The position numbers and the translations under genes are program-made. The notes under the pieces were generated by a model. It did not search any database. It saw only the letters and a list, made by a program, of their open reading frames with translations, and was not told the origin of the DNA. A stretch of 58,215 nucleotides of DNA from Syntrophobacterales bacterium (GTDB taxonomy: Bacteria > Desulfobacterota > Desulfobaccia > Desulfobaccales > 0-14-0-80-60-11). Below, piece by piece: positions 7,284 to 15,499 of the stretch. The stretch covers positions 1-58,215 of the forward strand of contig JAGVAH010000135.1 in the NCBI GenBank assembly GCA_020060385.1, given 5' to 3'. Position 1 is the first letter of the stretch, and the number at the start of each line of letters is the position of its first letter.

Positions 7284-7358
7284 TGGGGTTGGGGGAGGGG
7301 GCAGGGGCACCGTAGCCACAGGCGTCTCGCCTGTGGTCTCCCTGGCCCTCTCCCCCAA
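7284..7358. repeat. Nested palindrome with CACAGGCG/CGCCTGTG core, copy 1
   Basis: Inner hairpin CCACAGGCG-TCT-CGCCTGTGG (7317-7336) flanked by an outer pair TTGGGGGAG / CTCTCCCCCAA. The same plan recurs at 11856-11937. It lies in the livG-livM gap. Confidence 0.65.
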
Positions 7359-7360
7359 AA

Positions 7361-8365
7361 TCAGCTCTCACTCCCACTTCCTGCCAGGCGGCGCCGGGCC
7401 AGGCGGATTTTGATGAGGTCCACCAGCCCGGTTATAAAACCCTGGGGCAGGAAGAGGAGGATCACCACCAGGATCAGGCCGTGGATGATATCCATATAGG
7501 TTTCGAAAAAGTCCAGGAGGTGGGGCATGATGGTGATCAGGCCCACCCCGAAGAGGGTGCCCCAGATGGAGCCCATGCCCCCCACCACCACCATGATGAC
7601 CAGGTCCAGGGATTTGAAGATGCTGAAGGGCACCGGATTGACGTAGCCGAAGTAGTGGGCGTAGAGGCTGCCGGCCACGGAGGCAAAGACCGCGGACAGA
7701 ACAAAGACCAGGACCTTGGCCCGCTGCACGTTGACCCCCATAGTGGCCGCGGCCACTTCGTCCTGGGCCAGCGCGGCCAGACCCCGGCCCACGCCGCTCC
7801 GCACCAGGTTGAGGCATAGGGTCAGGGCCAGCAGGGCCGCGGTCCAGACCAGGTAATGGAATTTGATATCGCTGTCAAAGGTGAGACCGCATAAGGACAG
7901 GGGGGGTATCCCGGAAAGACCGCTGGGGCCGCCGGTGACCTGATCCCACTGCACGAAAATGGCGTGCACCACATAGTTGAAGCCCAGGGTGGCCATGGCC
8001 AGGTAGTGGCCGGAGAGCCGGAGGGTGGGCACGCCCAGGGCCAGGGCTAGCAGCGCCATTACCACCGCAGTCAGGGCCATGGCGGGCCAGGCCGGGAAGT
8101 TATAGGTGGCGGTGAGTACCGCGGAACCATAGGCCCCCAGCCCGAAGAAACCGGCATGCCCCAGGGAAATCTGGCCCGCGTAGCCGATGAACAGGTTGAG
8201 GCCAAGGACGACGATGACATAGAGGCCGATGAGGTTGAGGATCCCCAGATTATAAGGGTTGGTGATCACCAAGGGCGTGCCCAGGAGGATCACCGCCAGG
8301 ACCCAGACCGCCAGACCGGTGCGGTGGCGGAGGGCGAATAATTTGGATTTTCCCCAGGTCCCCAT
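7361..8365 (-). CDS. livM: LivM, branched-chain amino-acid ABC transporter permease
   Basis: A 334-residue polytopic inner-membrane permease. Characteristic stretches are GLNLFIGYAGQISLGHAGFFGLGAYG (permease signature region), TLRLSGHYLAMATLGFN and GGMGSIWGTLFGVGLI. Pairs with LivH to form the channel. ATG 8365 is chosen because AAGGAG sits just upstream; a TTG at 8380 is in frame but contains that site. Gene order iorB - small Cys-rich gene - livM - livG on one strand suggests co-transcription. Confidence 0.92.
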   Translation of the reverse strand: MGTWGKSKLFALRHRTGLAVWVLAVILLGTPLVITNPYNLGILNLIGLYVIVVLGLNLFIGYAGQISLGHAGFFGLGAYGSAVLTATYNFPAWPAMALTAVVMALLALALGVPTLRLSGHYLAMATLGFNYVVHAIFVQWDQVTGGPSGLSGIPPLSLCGLTFDSDIKFHYLVWTAALLALTLCLNLVRSGVGRGLAALAQDEVAAATMGVNVQRAKVLVFVLSAVFASVAGSLYAHYFGYVNPVPFSIFKSLDLVIMVVVGGMGSIWGTLFGVGLITIMPHLLDFFETYMDIIHGLILVVILLFLPQGFITGLVDLIKIRLARRRLAGSGSES

Positions 8366-8386
8366 GGCGCTCCTTGGCAATACCGG

Positions 8387-8584
8387 CTATTTCCGGGATT
8401 TGATGAATTGGGCGATGCTGCGGTTATAAGTGCGTTCCACCTCCGGGGAGAAATAGCACGCGGGCAGCTCGCCATTGGCCCGGTGATAGTGCAGGCACTC
8501 ACAGCAGATTCCCTTGCGTTCGCAAGGCTCATAGGTGCAGTTGCATTTCGCCAGATTCACTTCTTGCCGGGGACATTCTTTCAT
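8387..8584 (-). CDS. Small Cys-rich protein, DUF6485-like
   Basis: A 65-residue protein with a dense cysteine pattern: [18 protein letters not shown], then [20 protein letters not shown] and [17 protein letters not shown]. The pattern resembles the DUF6485 family of small Cys-rich proteins of anaerobes, probably binding a metal or an Fe-S centre. AAGGAG lies 9 bases before ATG 8584. It sits between iorB and livM in the same orientation, so a role tied to the oxygen-sensitive IorAB enzyme is possible but is inference. Confidence 0.65.
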   Translation of the reverse strand: MKECPRQEVNLAKCNCTYEPCERKGICCECLHYHRANGELPACYFSPEVERTYNRSIAQFIKSRK

Positions 8585-8610
8585 GCTTTTCTTCTCCTTG
8601 GGGCTGATTT

Positions 8611-9117
8611 TTACCCGGCCGCCGCCACTCCCAAACGAAAGGCCTGAAGGTTGGTTTCCCGGAAACGGGGAGGGAGCTTCTCCCGGATGAGGTCCTCCAT
8701 GAGTTCCACCCCACAAAAGAGCCCTTCCCTGGCCGCGGCGAAACCCAGTAGGATGAGATTGGCGGCCACCGCCGCGCCCATCTGCCGGGCCAGGCCCTGG
8801 GCGTCAATATTTTGAAAATCGCCGGGAACCGGGGAATTGACAAAGACCGCGGCGTCATGTTTTAGGTATAAACGGTGCACCGCCAGGTTCTTGAGGGCCA
8901 GAAAGAGGCCCACATCCGCCCGGCCCGGGGGAATCAAGGGGCCTCGAAAGGGACCCACCTTGATCATGGAGATGACGGTGCCGCCCCGTTGAGCCATGCC
9001 GTGGGTTTCGGAGGTAAGGACCTCCAGGTCCAGGGCCGCGGCCGCCTCGGCCAGCAGGCGGGTAAGGGTCAAGGCCCCCTGGCCTCCCAGGCCGCTGACA
9101 ATGATTTGCTGTTTCAT
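8611..9117 (-). CDS. iorB: Indolepyruvate ferredoxin oxidoreductase, beta subunit
   Basis: A 168-residue gamma-type domain of 2-oxoacid:ferredoxin oxidoreductases. It opens [25 protein letters not shown] and carries the family motif [12 protein letters not shown]. With IorA it oxidatively decarboxylates aryl-pyruvates (from Trp, Phe, Tyr) to aryl-acetyl-CoA, reducing ferredoxin. It is somewhat shorter than the commonly seen 190-200 residues, ending LGVAAAG. It follows iorA after 122 bases that contain a long hairpin. Confidence 0.9.
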   Translation of the reverse strand: MKQQIIVSGLGGQGALTLTRLLAEAAAALDLEVLTSETHGMAQRGGTVISMIKVGPFRGPLIPPGRADVGLFLALKNLAVHRLYLKHDAAVFVNSPVPGDFQNIDAQGLARQMGAAVAANLILLGFAAAREGLFCGVELMEDLIREKLPPRFRETNLQAFRLGVAAAG

Positions 9118-9150
9118 GATTACTCCAGGTAGCGGGGGATCCGCGGGAAT

Positions 9151-9202
9151 AGTGATAAGTGATCAGTTGCCGTAAGAGACCGATTACTGATCACTGATTA
9201 CT
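9151..9202. repeat. Hairpin with AGTGATCAGT-type arms between iorA and iorB
   Basis: Left arm 9151-9167 and right arm 9186-9202 are reverse complements with two mismatches in 17, around an 18-base loop. It falls in the iorA-iorB gap and could stabilise or attenuate the transcript, or may simply be a palindromic repeat. Confidence 0.55.
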
Positions 9203-9239
9203 CACCTGCTATTGAAAACTCCCCCTCCCTCCGCAACCC

Positions 9240-11108
9240 TCATTTCGTTACTCTAGCTTCAATCGCCCCTACGGGGCAGACGTGGACGCAAACGCCGCAG
9301 CCGCTGCAGCGGGCCCGGTCAATGACCACCTGGTAGGTGGCTTCATCCAGGTGAAGTGCCGGGCATTCGAAATCATCCAGGCAGTGGCGGCAGCCGGTGC
9401 AGTCCTCGGTAACGCAAATTTCCCAAGCTGGTTGGGCCTTCCGGGCCTCCCGGTCCAGAATGCACAAATGTTTGGCGATGATCACCGCCACCCCGCCGTC
9501 AGCGCCCCGGCAATATCTATCCGCTTCCTGGAGCAGGGAGACGAATCCGGGGATATCGTAAGGATCGGCCTCTTTTAGGAAGCGGACGCCGCAGGCTCTG
9601 ACCAGGTCGGTCATAAAGACCGGGTGGGCCTGCTGGCCCCCTGCCGTCAACCCCTTCTCCGGGGTGGGCTGGTGGCCGGTCATGGCCGTGGTGGCATTGT
9701 CCAGGATCACCAGGATAAAGCGGGCCTGGTGAAAGACCGCGTTGATCAGGGCCGGGACCCCCGCATGGAAAAAAGTGGAATCGCCGATGGTGGCCACAAT
9801 TGTAGGAACCTTCTCCCCGGCCGCGGCGAAGGCCCGGTAGAAACCCGCGGCCTGGCTGATGCCCGCGCCCATGCAGTGGCAGGTGTCCACCGCGCCCAGG
9901 TTCAGGCCCAGGGTATAGCAGCCGATGTCGCTGGGGAAGATGCCCTCCGGGAAGGTCTCCCGGATGGCGTAAAACGCGGCCCGGTGAGCGCAGCCGGCGC
10001 AGAGGGTGGGGCGGGTGGCCTCCCCGGCAGGGGGGGCGGCGCTGGCCGCCGGGGGCAGGTTGAGGAATCTCTCCAGTACCTGCCGCAGGACTTGGGGGGT
10101 CAGCTCCCCTTCCCCGGGCACCGTTTTGGTGTTACGCCCCTGGACCTGGTCCCCGGCCAGTTGCATTTCCATGACCGGGTATGTCTCCTCCAGGACCAGG
10201 ACCCGCTGATAATGGAGCTTAATATGGCTGATGAAGTGCCGGTGCAAGGGATAGGGCAGGTTGACCTGGTAGAGATCGACCCGGCGGAGCAGATCCATTT
10301 CCTCCAAGAGGTCCCAGGTATGGGCCAGGGCCACTCCGGAGGCGATGAGGCAGACCCCTGGGAAGGAATCGTCCCCCGGGGTGAGCACGGGATAAAATTC
10401 TTCCTCCAGGGCAATTTCTGCGATCTTTTGATTCAGCAGCCGGTGCAGCTCCCGGAGGTACTGGGGGGTGGCGCACCAGCGCCCCGGATTCTTTTCGAAA
10501 TGCGCGGTCCGCTCCAGCCTCTGGGGCTCAAAGAGGGGCACGTTCTGGCGGGCGTGGCAGACCCGGGTGGTGGGCCGCAGCATCACCGGAATCTCATATT
10601 TCTCCGAAAGCCTAAGGGCCTGCCCCACCATGGCTTTGGCCTCCCGGGGACTGGAAGGGTCCAGTACCGGGATTTTGGCGAACATGGCGAAGAAGCGGCT
10701 GTCCTGCTCGGTCTGGGAGCTGTGGGGGCCGGGGTCGTCCGCAGCGATCACCACCAGCCCCCCCTTGACGCCCAGGTAGGCGGAGCGCATAAAGGGGTCG
10801 GAGGCCACGTTCAGGCCCACCTGCTTCATGGAGACCGCGGAGCGGCGGCCGCTCATGGAGTTGGCCAGGGCCGTCTCATAGGCCACCTTCTCGTTCACCG
10901 ACCACTCGGCGTGGAGGGCGATGCCGGCTTCCCGGGCCAACCCGGGCACGGCCTGGAGGATCTCTGAGGCCGGGGTGCCGGGATAGGACGCGGCCAGAGT
11001 GACCCCGGCCTCGACGAGCCCCCGGGCCATGGCCTCGTTGCCCATTAAAATGCGTTGCTGCTTTTTATCTTTAAAAGATTCTGGCAAGGATTCTGATTCC
11101 ATAATCAT
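9240..11108 (-). CDS. iorA: Indolepyruvate ferredoxin oxidoreductase, alpha subunit
   Basis: A 622-residue thiamine-diphosphate enzyme subunit. N-terminal pyrimidine domain (GNEAMARGLVEAGVTLAASYPGTPASEIL), TPP/Mg domain (CAGCAHRAAFYAI, IGDSTFFHAGVPALINAVFH, ILDNATTAMTGHQPTP), then a C-terminal 2x[4Fe-4S] ferredoxin domain (CTGCRHCLDDFECP; CSGCGVCVHVCPVGAIE). The frame is open up to 11273, but that extension translates a palindromic repeat, so ATG 11108 (or 11102) is the likely start. It works with iorB in aromatic amino-acid catabolism; the CoA ligase at the livF fusion fits the same pathway. Confidence 0.92.
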   Translation of the reverse strand: MIMESESLPESFKDKKQQRILMGNEAMARGLVEAGVTLAASYPGTPASEILQAVPGLAREAGIALHAEWSVNEKVAYETALANSMSGRRSAVSMKQVGLNVASDPFMRSAYLGVKGGLVVIAADDPGPHSSQTEQDSRFFAMFAKIPVLDPSSPREAKAMVGQALRLSEKYEIPVMLRPTTRVCHARQNVPLFEPQRLERTAHFEKNPGRWCATPQYLRELHRLLNQKIAEIALEEEFYPVLTPGDDSFPGVCLIASGVALAHTWDLLEEMDLLRRVDLYQVNLPYPLHRHFISHIKLHYQRVLVLEETYPVMEMQLAGDQVQGRNTKTVPGEGELTPQVLRQVLERFLNLPPAASAAPPAGEATRPTLCAGCAHRAAFYAIRETFPEGIFPSDIGCYTLGLNLGAVDTCHCMGAGISQAAGFYRAFAAAGEKVPTIVATIGDSTFFHAGVPALINAVFHQARFILVILDNATTAMTGHQPTPEKGLTAGGQQAHPVFMTDLVRACGVRFLKEADPYDIPGFVSLLQEADRYCRGADGGVAVIIAKHLCILDREARKAQPAWEICVTEDCTGCRHCLDDFECPALHLDEATYQVVIDRARCSGCGVCVHVCPVGAIEARVTK

Positions 11109-11139
11109 CAAATGTTCACCCAAAATCAGAAGCAAAATT

Positions 11140-11175
11140 CCCCCCTTTTCTAAAGGGGGGTCAGGGGGGATTATT
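11140..11175. repeat. CCCCCCTTTT/AAAGGGGGG palindrome upstream of iorA
   Basis: Hairpin 11140-11160 followed by TCAGGGGGGATT. Same family as 3671-3751. It lies in the iorA leader and creates a spurious N-terminal extension (PPDPPLEKGG) in frame with iorA. Confidence 0.65.
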
Positions 11176-11297
11176 GTAAGCGCTCGTATATACTCTCTAA
11201 AACTCCATCTAAGTTTTTTATTACCTTCCTTGCGAAAAATCTCAGTTAATGTAGGGTGGGCATTGCCCACCAATTTTTTGGCCTAGTGATTGTTTGG

Positions 11298-11768
11298 TTA
11301 AGCCGGCTCCTGCTGGAGAATTTCCTCCAATTCCTCCAAAAAACCCGCCTGCCCCGGGATGATTTTAACCCTGGCCTCCGCCAGGGTAAACCACCCGGCC
11401 CGGTCGATCTCCGGAAATTTTTTTATATTGCCGGAGCGGGGCGGCCATTCCAGGGTGAAGGTGTTGCTCTTGATACTTCCGGGGTCGCAATCCCCTTCAA
11501 AGGCCCAGGCCTGGATGACCTTGCCGCTGGGCTGCTTCCGGGGAGTGAGGGGCAGAAATTCACCCTCCGTGGGAAACCCGGTTTCCTCCTGAAATTCCCG
11601 CCGTGCGGCCGCCAGGGCGTCTTCCCCAGGAGCAAATTCCCCTTTGGGTAGGGACCAGGCCCCCAGGTCCTTCTTGGCCCAAAAGGGCCCCCCGGGATGC
11701 ACCAGAAAGACCTCCAGGACACCCCCGCGGCGGCGGTACAGCAGCAGACCGGCGCTGTGCTTGGGCAT
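11298..11768 (-). CDS. Nudix hydrolase
   Basis: A 156-residue protein with a perfect Nudix box, GX5EX7REUXEEXGU: GEFAPGE, then REFQEETGF. The sequence before it (WAKKDLGAWSLPKGE) is typical of NTP/dinucleoside-polyphosphate-type Nudix pyrophosphohydrolases. Substrate not predictable. GGGGAGGA stands 9 bases before ATG 11768. It is collinear with iorA (190 bases downstream) and livH upstream. Confidence 0.85.
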   Translation of the reverse strand: MPKHSAGLLLYRRRGGVLEVFLVHPGGPFWAKKDLGAWSLPKGEFAPGEDALAAARREFQEETGFPTEGEFLPLTPRKQPSGKVIQAWAFEGDCDPGSIKSNTFTLEWPPRSGNIKKFPEIDRAGWFTLAEARVKIIPGQAGFLEELEEILQQEPA

Positions 11769-11818
11769 CCGGGCCAATCCTCCCCAATTAACCCGCGAAA
11801 CTTCAGATCCACACCGGA

Positions 11819-11844
11819 GGGCGCACACACGGATACGCCCCTAC
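11819..11844. repeat. Diverged single REP arm related to the 2325/2720 repeats
   Basis: GGGCG...CGCCCCTAC resembles the right arm of copies A and B (GGGCGAAT...ATTCGCCCCTAC) with several changes in the loop. It is a solitary half unit upstream of the Nudix gene. Confidence 0.4.
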
Positions 11845-11855
11845 ATAAGAAACAA

Positions 11856-11937
11856 TATGGGATTGGGGGAGGAGCAAAGGTGCACAGGCGGGACGCCTGT
11901 GCCACCCGCCCTTAGCCCCCTCCCCCACAAACAACTT
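11856..11937. repeat. Nested palindrome with CACAGGCG/CGCCTGTG core, copy 2
   Basis: Inner hairpin GCACAGGCG-GGA-CGCCTGTGC (about 11881-11902) within an outer GGGGGAGG / CCTCCCCC pair, the same plan as 7284-7358. It lies between the Nudix gene and the small gene upstream. Confidence 0.65.
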
Positions 11938-11952
11938 CTCCCCCCTCTCCCA

Positions 11953-12297
11953 CTACCAATTCCAGGTGCCGTCGGGGTTCCAGCGGCTGGGCCAGGGGGG
12001 CAGGAGCCCCATTCTTTCCAAGGCATTACCGGTAATGGAGCGGCCATCCTGGGTGAATCCGGCCTCCCCGCCGCATCTGGGGTCCGGGGCATATTGCAAT
12101 TTCCGGGCTTCCGCAGCCCTGGCCAGGCGATATCCTTTCTCTTCCTTCCCCGCGCAAGGCGGGGATAAATAGGTACGATGCTGATCGTCCAGGAGGACGA
12201 GGGCCTGATCGGGCATGGTCCGGGCGGGCACGAAAAAAAAGCCGGCCAGGAGCGTGAAAATCAACATGACGAGAAAGAATTTGATGGTGGGTAACAT
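11953..12297 (-). CDS. Small membrane-anchored or secreted protein, unknown
   Basis: A 114-residue protein with one N-terminal hydrophobic segment (IKFFLVMLIFTLLAGFFFVPA) that is either a signal peptide or an anchor. Two cysteines (PPCAGKEE and PRCGGEAGF) might form a disulfide in the periplasm. C-terminus is Trp/Pro-rich. No family recognised. It lies between livH and the Nudix gene on the same strand. Confidence 0.55.
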   Translation of the reverse strand: MLPTIKFFLVMLIFTLLAGFFFVPARTMPDQALVLLDDQHRTYLSPPCAGKEEKGYRLARAAEARKLQYAPDPRCGGEAGFTQDGRSITGNALERMGLLPPWPSRWNPDGTWNW

Positions 12298-12392
12298 GGA
12301 TCTTGCCTTTAATGGTCCGGATTAGCCTACCCCGGTCAGCAATATTTTGGGGCGCAGGGCGCCCCGGCCAGGGGGGATTGGGCCTCCCTCCC

Positions 12393-13268
12393 CTAGGCCC
12401 CCTCCCCGCCCAGCAGGCCCCGGGGGCGGATAAAGAGCACCAGCAGCAGCACCACAAAGGCGATGACGTCCTTGTAGGCGCTGCTGATGTAGGCGGTGCC
12501 CAGGCTTTCCAAGAGTCCCAGGATCAGGCCCCCCAGGATGGCCCCGGGAAAGGAGCCGAAGCCCCCCAGGATGGCGGCCGCGAAGCCTTTGAGGCCCAGG
12601 AGCACGCCCACGTCGTAGCTTAAAGTGGTGATGGGGGTCACCAGGCAGCCGGCCAGGCCCCCCAGGGCCCCGGCCAAGGCAAAGCTCATGGCCTTGACCC
12701 GCCAGACCTTCAGACCCACCACGGCCGCGGCCGCCTCGTTGGCGGCCACCCCCCGCATGGCCAGGCCCATGGAGGTCTTCCGGAAGAAAAGGACCAGGAG
12801 GACAATGGCCCCGGCGGTGAGGACCAGGATCCACAGGGTCTGGGGGAGGATGGTGGCCCCCAGCAGTTTCACCGGCTCCTCCCCGGCCAGGGGCGGCACG
12901 GCCATGCGGTTTTTTCCCCAGATGAGTTTCATCAAACCCCTAAAAATGATGGACAGGCCGATGGTCAGGAAGATCAGCACCAGGTGGCTCTGGGAGCGGG
13001 AGGGCCTTAAGCCTATCTCTTCCACGGCCATGGCTACCAGGGTCACCCCGGCGATGGCCGCGGCCAGGGCCAGGGGCATGGGCAGGCCCCCGGCGAATAG
13101 GGCGCTGAAGAGGATCATGCCCCCCAGGGAGACGAAATCCACCTGGGTGAAATTGACGATGCCCATGGTATTGTGCACCACCCCGAAGCCCAGGGCCACC
13201 AGGGCATAGATCGCCCCTGCGGTCAGGCCCGCGAAGATGAATTGGAGCAAGTCGTGAAAATTGGCCAA
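12393..13268 (-). CDS. livH: LivH, branched-chain amino-acid ABC transporter permease
   Basis: A 291-residue inner-membrane permease. Typical LivH features are IFAGLTAGAIYALVALGFGVVHNTMGIVNF at the N-terminus, VEEIGLRPSRSQSHLVLIFLTIGLSIIFRG and LLGLKGFAAAILGGFGSFPGAILGG. It appears to start with TTG at 13268, 5 bases after AAAGGA; no better ATG is near. It is the first liv gene on the minus strand, divergent from the sigma-54 activator. No substrate-binding LivK gene is in the window. Confidence 0.9.
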   Translation of the reverse strand: MANFHDLLQFIFAGLTAGAIYALVALGFGVVHNTMGIVNFTQVDFVSLGGMILFSALFAGGLPMPLALAAAIAGVTLVAMAVEEIGLRPSRSQSHLVLIFLTIGLSIIFRGLMKLIWGKNRMAVPPLAGEEPVKLLGATILPQTLWILVLTAGAIVLLVLFFRKTSMGLAMRGVAANEAAAAVVGLKVWRVKAMSFALAGALGGLAGCLVTPITTLSYDVGVLLGLKGFAAAILGGFGSFPGAILGGLILGLLESLGTAYISSAYKDVIAFVVLLLVLFIRPRGLLGGEGA

Positions 13269-13559
13269 TTTTATCCTTTAACCGGTTTGCCGGGGCAGGC
13301 CAGGGAGCCGATCCGCTGGTATTCCCCCCCCGAAGCATTCTTGGCGCTGTTTATAAGAGCTTTAAACATATAAAACTATATGAAATACATGAAACCTCGC
13401 AAGGAAAAAGGAACGCAGTCCTTGACTGCCATCAGTCCCGGAAAGAAGAGCCGGGCAGGCGGAGCCATCTTCTGCCCCCCCACAGGGGGATTGCCTTCTG
13501 GGTTTGATATTCATTAATTATTGAGATATTATCAAAAATTGAGGGAAAATTAGGCGCAT

Positions 13560-14906
13560 ATGATTTCCAAATCGGACCTGAGCCTGGACAATTTCTCGTT
13601 GGCCGCCAAGAACCTGGAGTTCATCCTGGACCATCTCCAGGAGGGGATCATTGCCCACGACAAACAGCGGCGCATCTTTTTCTTCAACCGCGCGGCCGCG
13701 GCCATGACCGGCTTCGCCAAAGAGGAGGTCTTGGGCAAGGACTGCCACCAGGTCTTTGGCGGCCCTTTATGCGGCCGGCAATGCTCCTTTTGCGGCCAGG
13801 CGCCGGCTTCCTGGACGCAGCTCAGTTATCCCCTGAACCTGGTGACCAAAGAGGGGGAGCCCAAGCAGGTGGAGATGTCGGTGGTGGGCATGACAGACGA
13901 CCAGGGGCGATTCGCCGGCGTCCTGGCGGTGCTCCGGGACATCACCTCTATGGCGGGTTTGAAATTCTGGACCGGGGACTTTGCCGGTTTCGCAGGCATT
14001 GTGGGCCGGGATCCCCAGATGATCCAGATATTCAAGCAGATTCGTCAATTGGGGGAAAATGATTATCCGGTGCTGATCACCGGGGAGACCGGCACCGGCA
14101 AGGAACTGGTGGCCGCGGCCATCCACAGCGAGAGCCGGCGGCATCGGGGGCCATTTGTCCCCGTCAATTGCGGGGCCCTGCCTGAAGGGGTGGTGGAGAG
14201 CGAGCTCTTCGGCCACGTGAAGGGTGCGTTCTCCGGCGCGGTAAGGGATAAAAAAGGCCGCTTTGAACTGGCCCATGGGGGCACCATCTTCCTGGATGAA
14301 GTGGCGGAATTAACCAGGAGTATGCAGGTTAAACTGCTCCGGGTCTTGGAAAGCGGCGCGTTTGAGCGGGTGGGGGGGGAAAGGACCATTACCGCGGACG
14401 TGCGGGTCATCAGCGCCACCAACCGGGATTTGAAGCGGGAGATAGCCAGGAAGAATTTTCGCCAGGACCTGTTCTATCGTCTGAACGTGGTGCCCATTGA
14501 GGTGCCGCCCCTTAGGGAGCGTCAGGGGGATATCCCTTTGCTGGTGGATTTTTTTCTTAAAGGATCCCGGAAACCGGGGGGGAAAGCCCTGCGCTTTTCT
14601 CCGGAAGCCCTGGGTCTGCTTCGGCATTATCCCTGGCCCGGGAATGTGCGGGAACTGCAAAACGCGGTGCATTACGCCCTGGCCCGGGGGGAAGGCCGGG
14701 TGCTGGGGGTGGAAGATCTGCCCCAGGAGATCCGGCGGGAGAGTGCCCGCCGGGGGCCGACCTCCAAGCTCAAGCTCGCCACCGTTAAAGCCGCGCTGGC
14801 TCAATGCGGAGGAAATAAGGCCAAGGCGGCACGGCTCCTGGGCGTGGGCCGGGCCACCCTCTATCGCTTTCTCATGTCTCACGAGACACATCTGTCTCAA
14901 GATTAA
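13560..14906 (+). CDS. Sigma-54-dependent activator, PAS + AAA+ + Fis-type HTH
   Basis: A 448-residue enhancer-binding protein. PAS sensor at about 15-130 with a cysteine cluster (Cys62, Cys71, Cys75, Cys78 in CHQVF...CGRQCSFC), which could hold a metal or Fe-S centre or act as a thiol switch. AAA+ domain about 147-375 with Walker A GETGTGKE (175-182) and sigma-54 contact loop GAFSGA (222-227, Ser in place of the usual Thr). Fis-type HTH at the C-terminus (NKAKAARLLGVGRATLYRFL). It is followed by TGTCTCA repeats and the rubredoxin/rubrerythrin/desulfoferrodoxin genes, so it probably controls oxygen defence. No receiver domain is present. Confidence 0.9.
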   Translation: MISKSDLSLDNFSLAAKNLEFILDHLQEGIIAHDKQRRIFFFNRAAAAMTGFAKEEVLGKDCHQVFGGPLCGRQCSFCGQAPASWTQLSYPLNLVTKEGEPKQVEMSVVGMTDDQGRFAGVLAVLRDITSMAGLKFWTGDFAGFAGIVGRDPQMIQIFKQIRQLGENDYPVLITGETGTGKELVAAAIHSESRRHRGPFVPVNCGALPEGVVESELFGHVKGAFSGAVRDKKGRFELAHGGTIFLDEVAELTRSMQVKLLRVLESGAFERVGGERTITADVRVISATNRDLKREIARKNFRQDLFYRLNVVPIEVPPLRERQGDIPLLVDFFLKGSRKPGGKALRFSPEALGLLRHYPWPGNVRELQNAVHYALARGEGRVLGVEDLPQEIRRESARRGPTSKLKLATVKAALAQCGGNKAKAARLLGVGRATLYRFLMSHETHLSQD

Positions 14907-15088
14907 ATTTGAGACACTGTGGACTGGTCTTTTTTCTGGCGCTACCCGGGGCGAACGCCAGCGGTATGGCGGGGATAAACAGGCTGAAATAGGCGCCGGC
15001 ACAGGCTCTAATGTCTCTGCCACCTTTTCCCGGAAATTTGTCTGAAGATGAAATTTCCCGCATCCTCTTTCTGCTAAAAGTGTCTCAA
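14875..15088. promoter_or_regulatory. Cluster of TGTCTCA half-sites, probable activator operators
   Basis: TGTCTC-AC-GAGACA at 14875-14888; TGTCTCAA (14893-14900) facing TTGAGACA (14909-14916); single TGTCTC at 15012-15017 and TGTCTCAA at 15081-15088. The first three half-sites lie within the last codons of the activator gene and encode its tail SHETHLSQD. Position and symmetry suit upstream activating sequences for the Fis-type domain. Confidence 0.55.
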
Positions 15089-15190
15089 GAACCTCTGCTA
15101 CTCTACCTCCCCAAAATAATCTTGCAGCCGCCTCATTGATTTTCCCAAATCATTTCTTATGGTTATTTATAGGCGACCGGATTGCCAAGA

Positions 15191-15206
15191 TTGGCATAAA
15201 TCTTGA
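15191..15206 (+). promoter_or_regulatory. Candidate sigma-54 (-24/-12) promoter
   Basis: TTGGCATAAATCTTGA matches the sigma-54 consensus YTGGCAYRNNNNTTGC with correct spacing except the final C. It lies about 45 bases before the rubredoxin start and 100-300 bases after the TGTCTCA sites. Confidence 0.45.
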
Positions 15207-15250
15207 GTAATATCTGGTCAAATTCAACGAATCCTTGGGAGGCAGAAACC

Positions 15251-15448
15251 ATGGCCAGTCCAGATAAGGTTTTCCAATGCCAGATGAGCAACTGTGGTTT
15301 TCTCTATGACCCGGACCGGGGCAACAAGAAGACCAAGATTCCTCCGGGAATTGAATTCAAAGATTTGCCTGAGGATTGGCATTGCCCCCTCTGCGGGTCC
15401 GGTAAAAAGATGTTCCGCTGTCTAAAGGACCAGGGTGCGGGAAGCTAA
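15251..15448 (+). CDS. Rubredoxin with C-x4-C N-terminal pair
   Basis: A 65-residue single-iron electron carrier. The first Cys pair is CQMSNC (C-x4-C) rather than the usual C-x2-C; then GFLYDPDRG, and the second pair CPLCG. Rubredoxin-2 of Desulfovibrio desulfuricans is known for the same spacing. GGGAGG lies 7 bases before ATG 15251. First gene after the sigma-54-like promoter; likely electron donor to rubrerythrin or desulfoferrodoxin downstream. Confidence 0.88.
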   Translation: MASPDKVFQCQMSNCGFLYDPDRGNKKTKIPPGIEFKDLPEDWHCPLCGSGKKMFRCLKDQGAGS

Positions 15449-15499
15449 ACGCGATTGCTGCGGTCACCGCCAATTTGGCAACAGACGAGGGCGCAAACA

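Noticed and set aside
9624-10967. 447-codon plus-strand open frame
   Set aside because: Antisense to iorA, whose domains and codon pattern are unambiguous; the product is compositionally odd (Gly, Gln, His, Pro).
11109-11273. N-terminal extension of IorA to an upstream ATG-type start
   Set aside because: The extension encodes the CCCCCC/GGGGGG palindrome (PPDPPLEKGG) and IorA homology begins after 11108.
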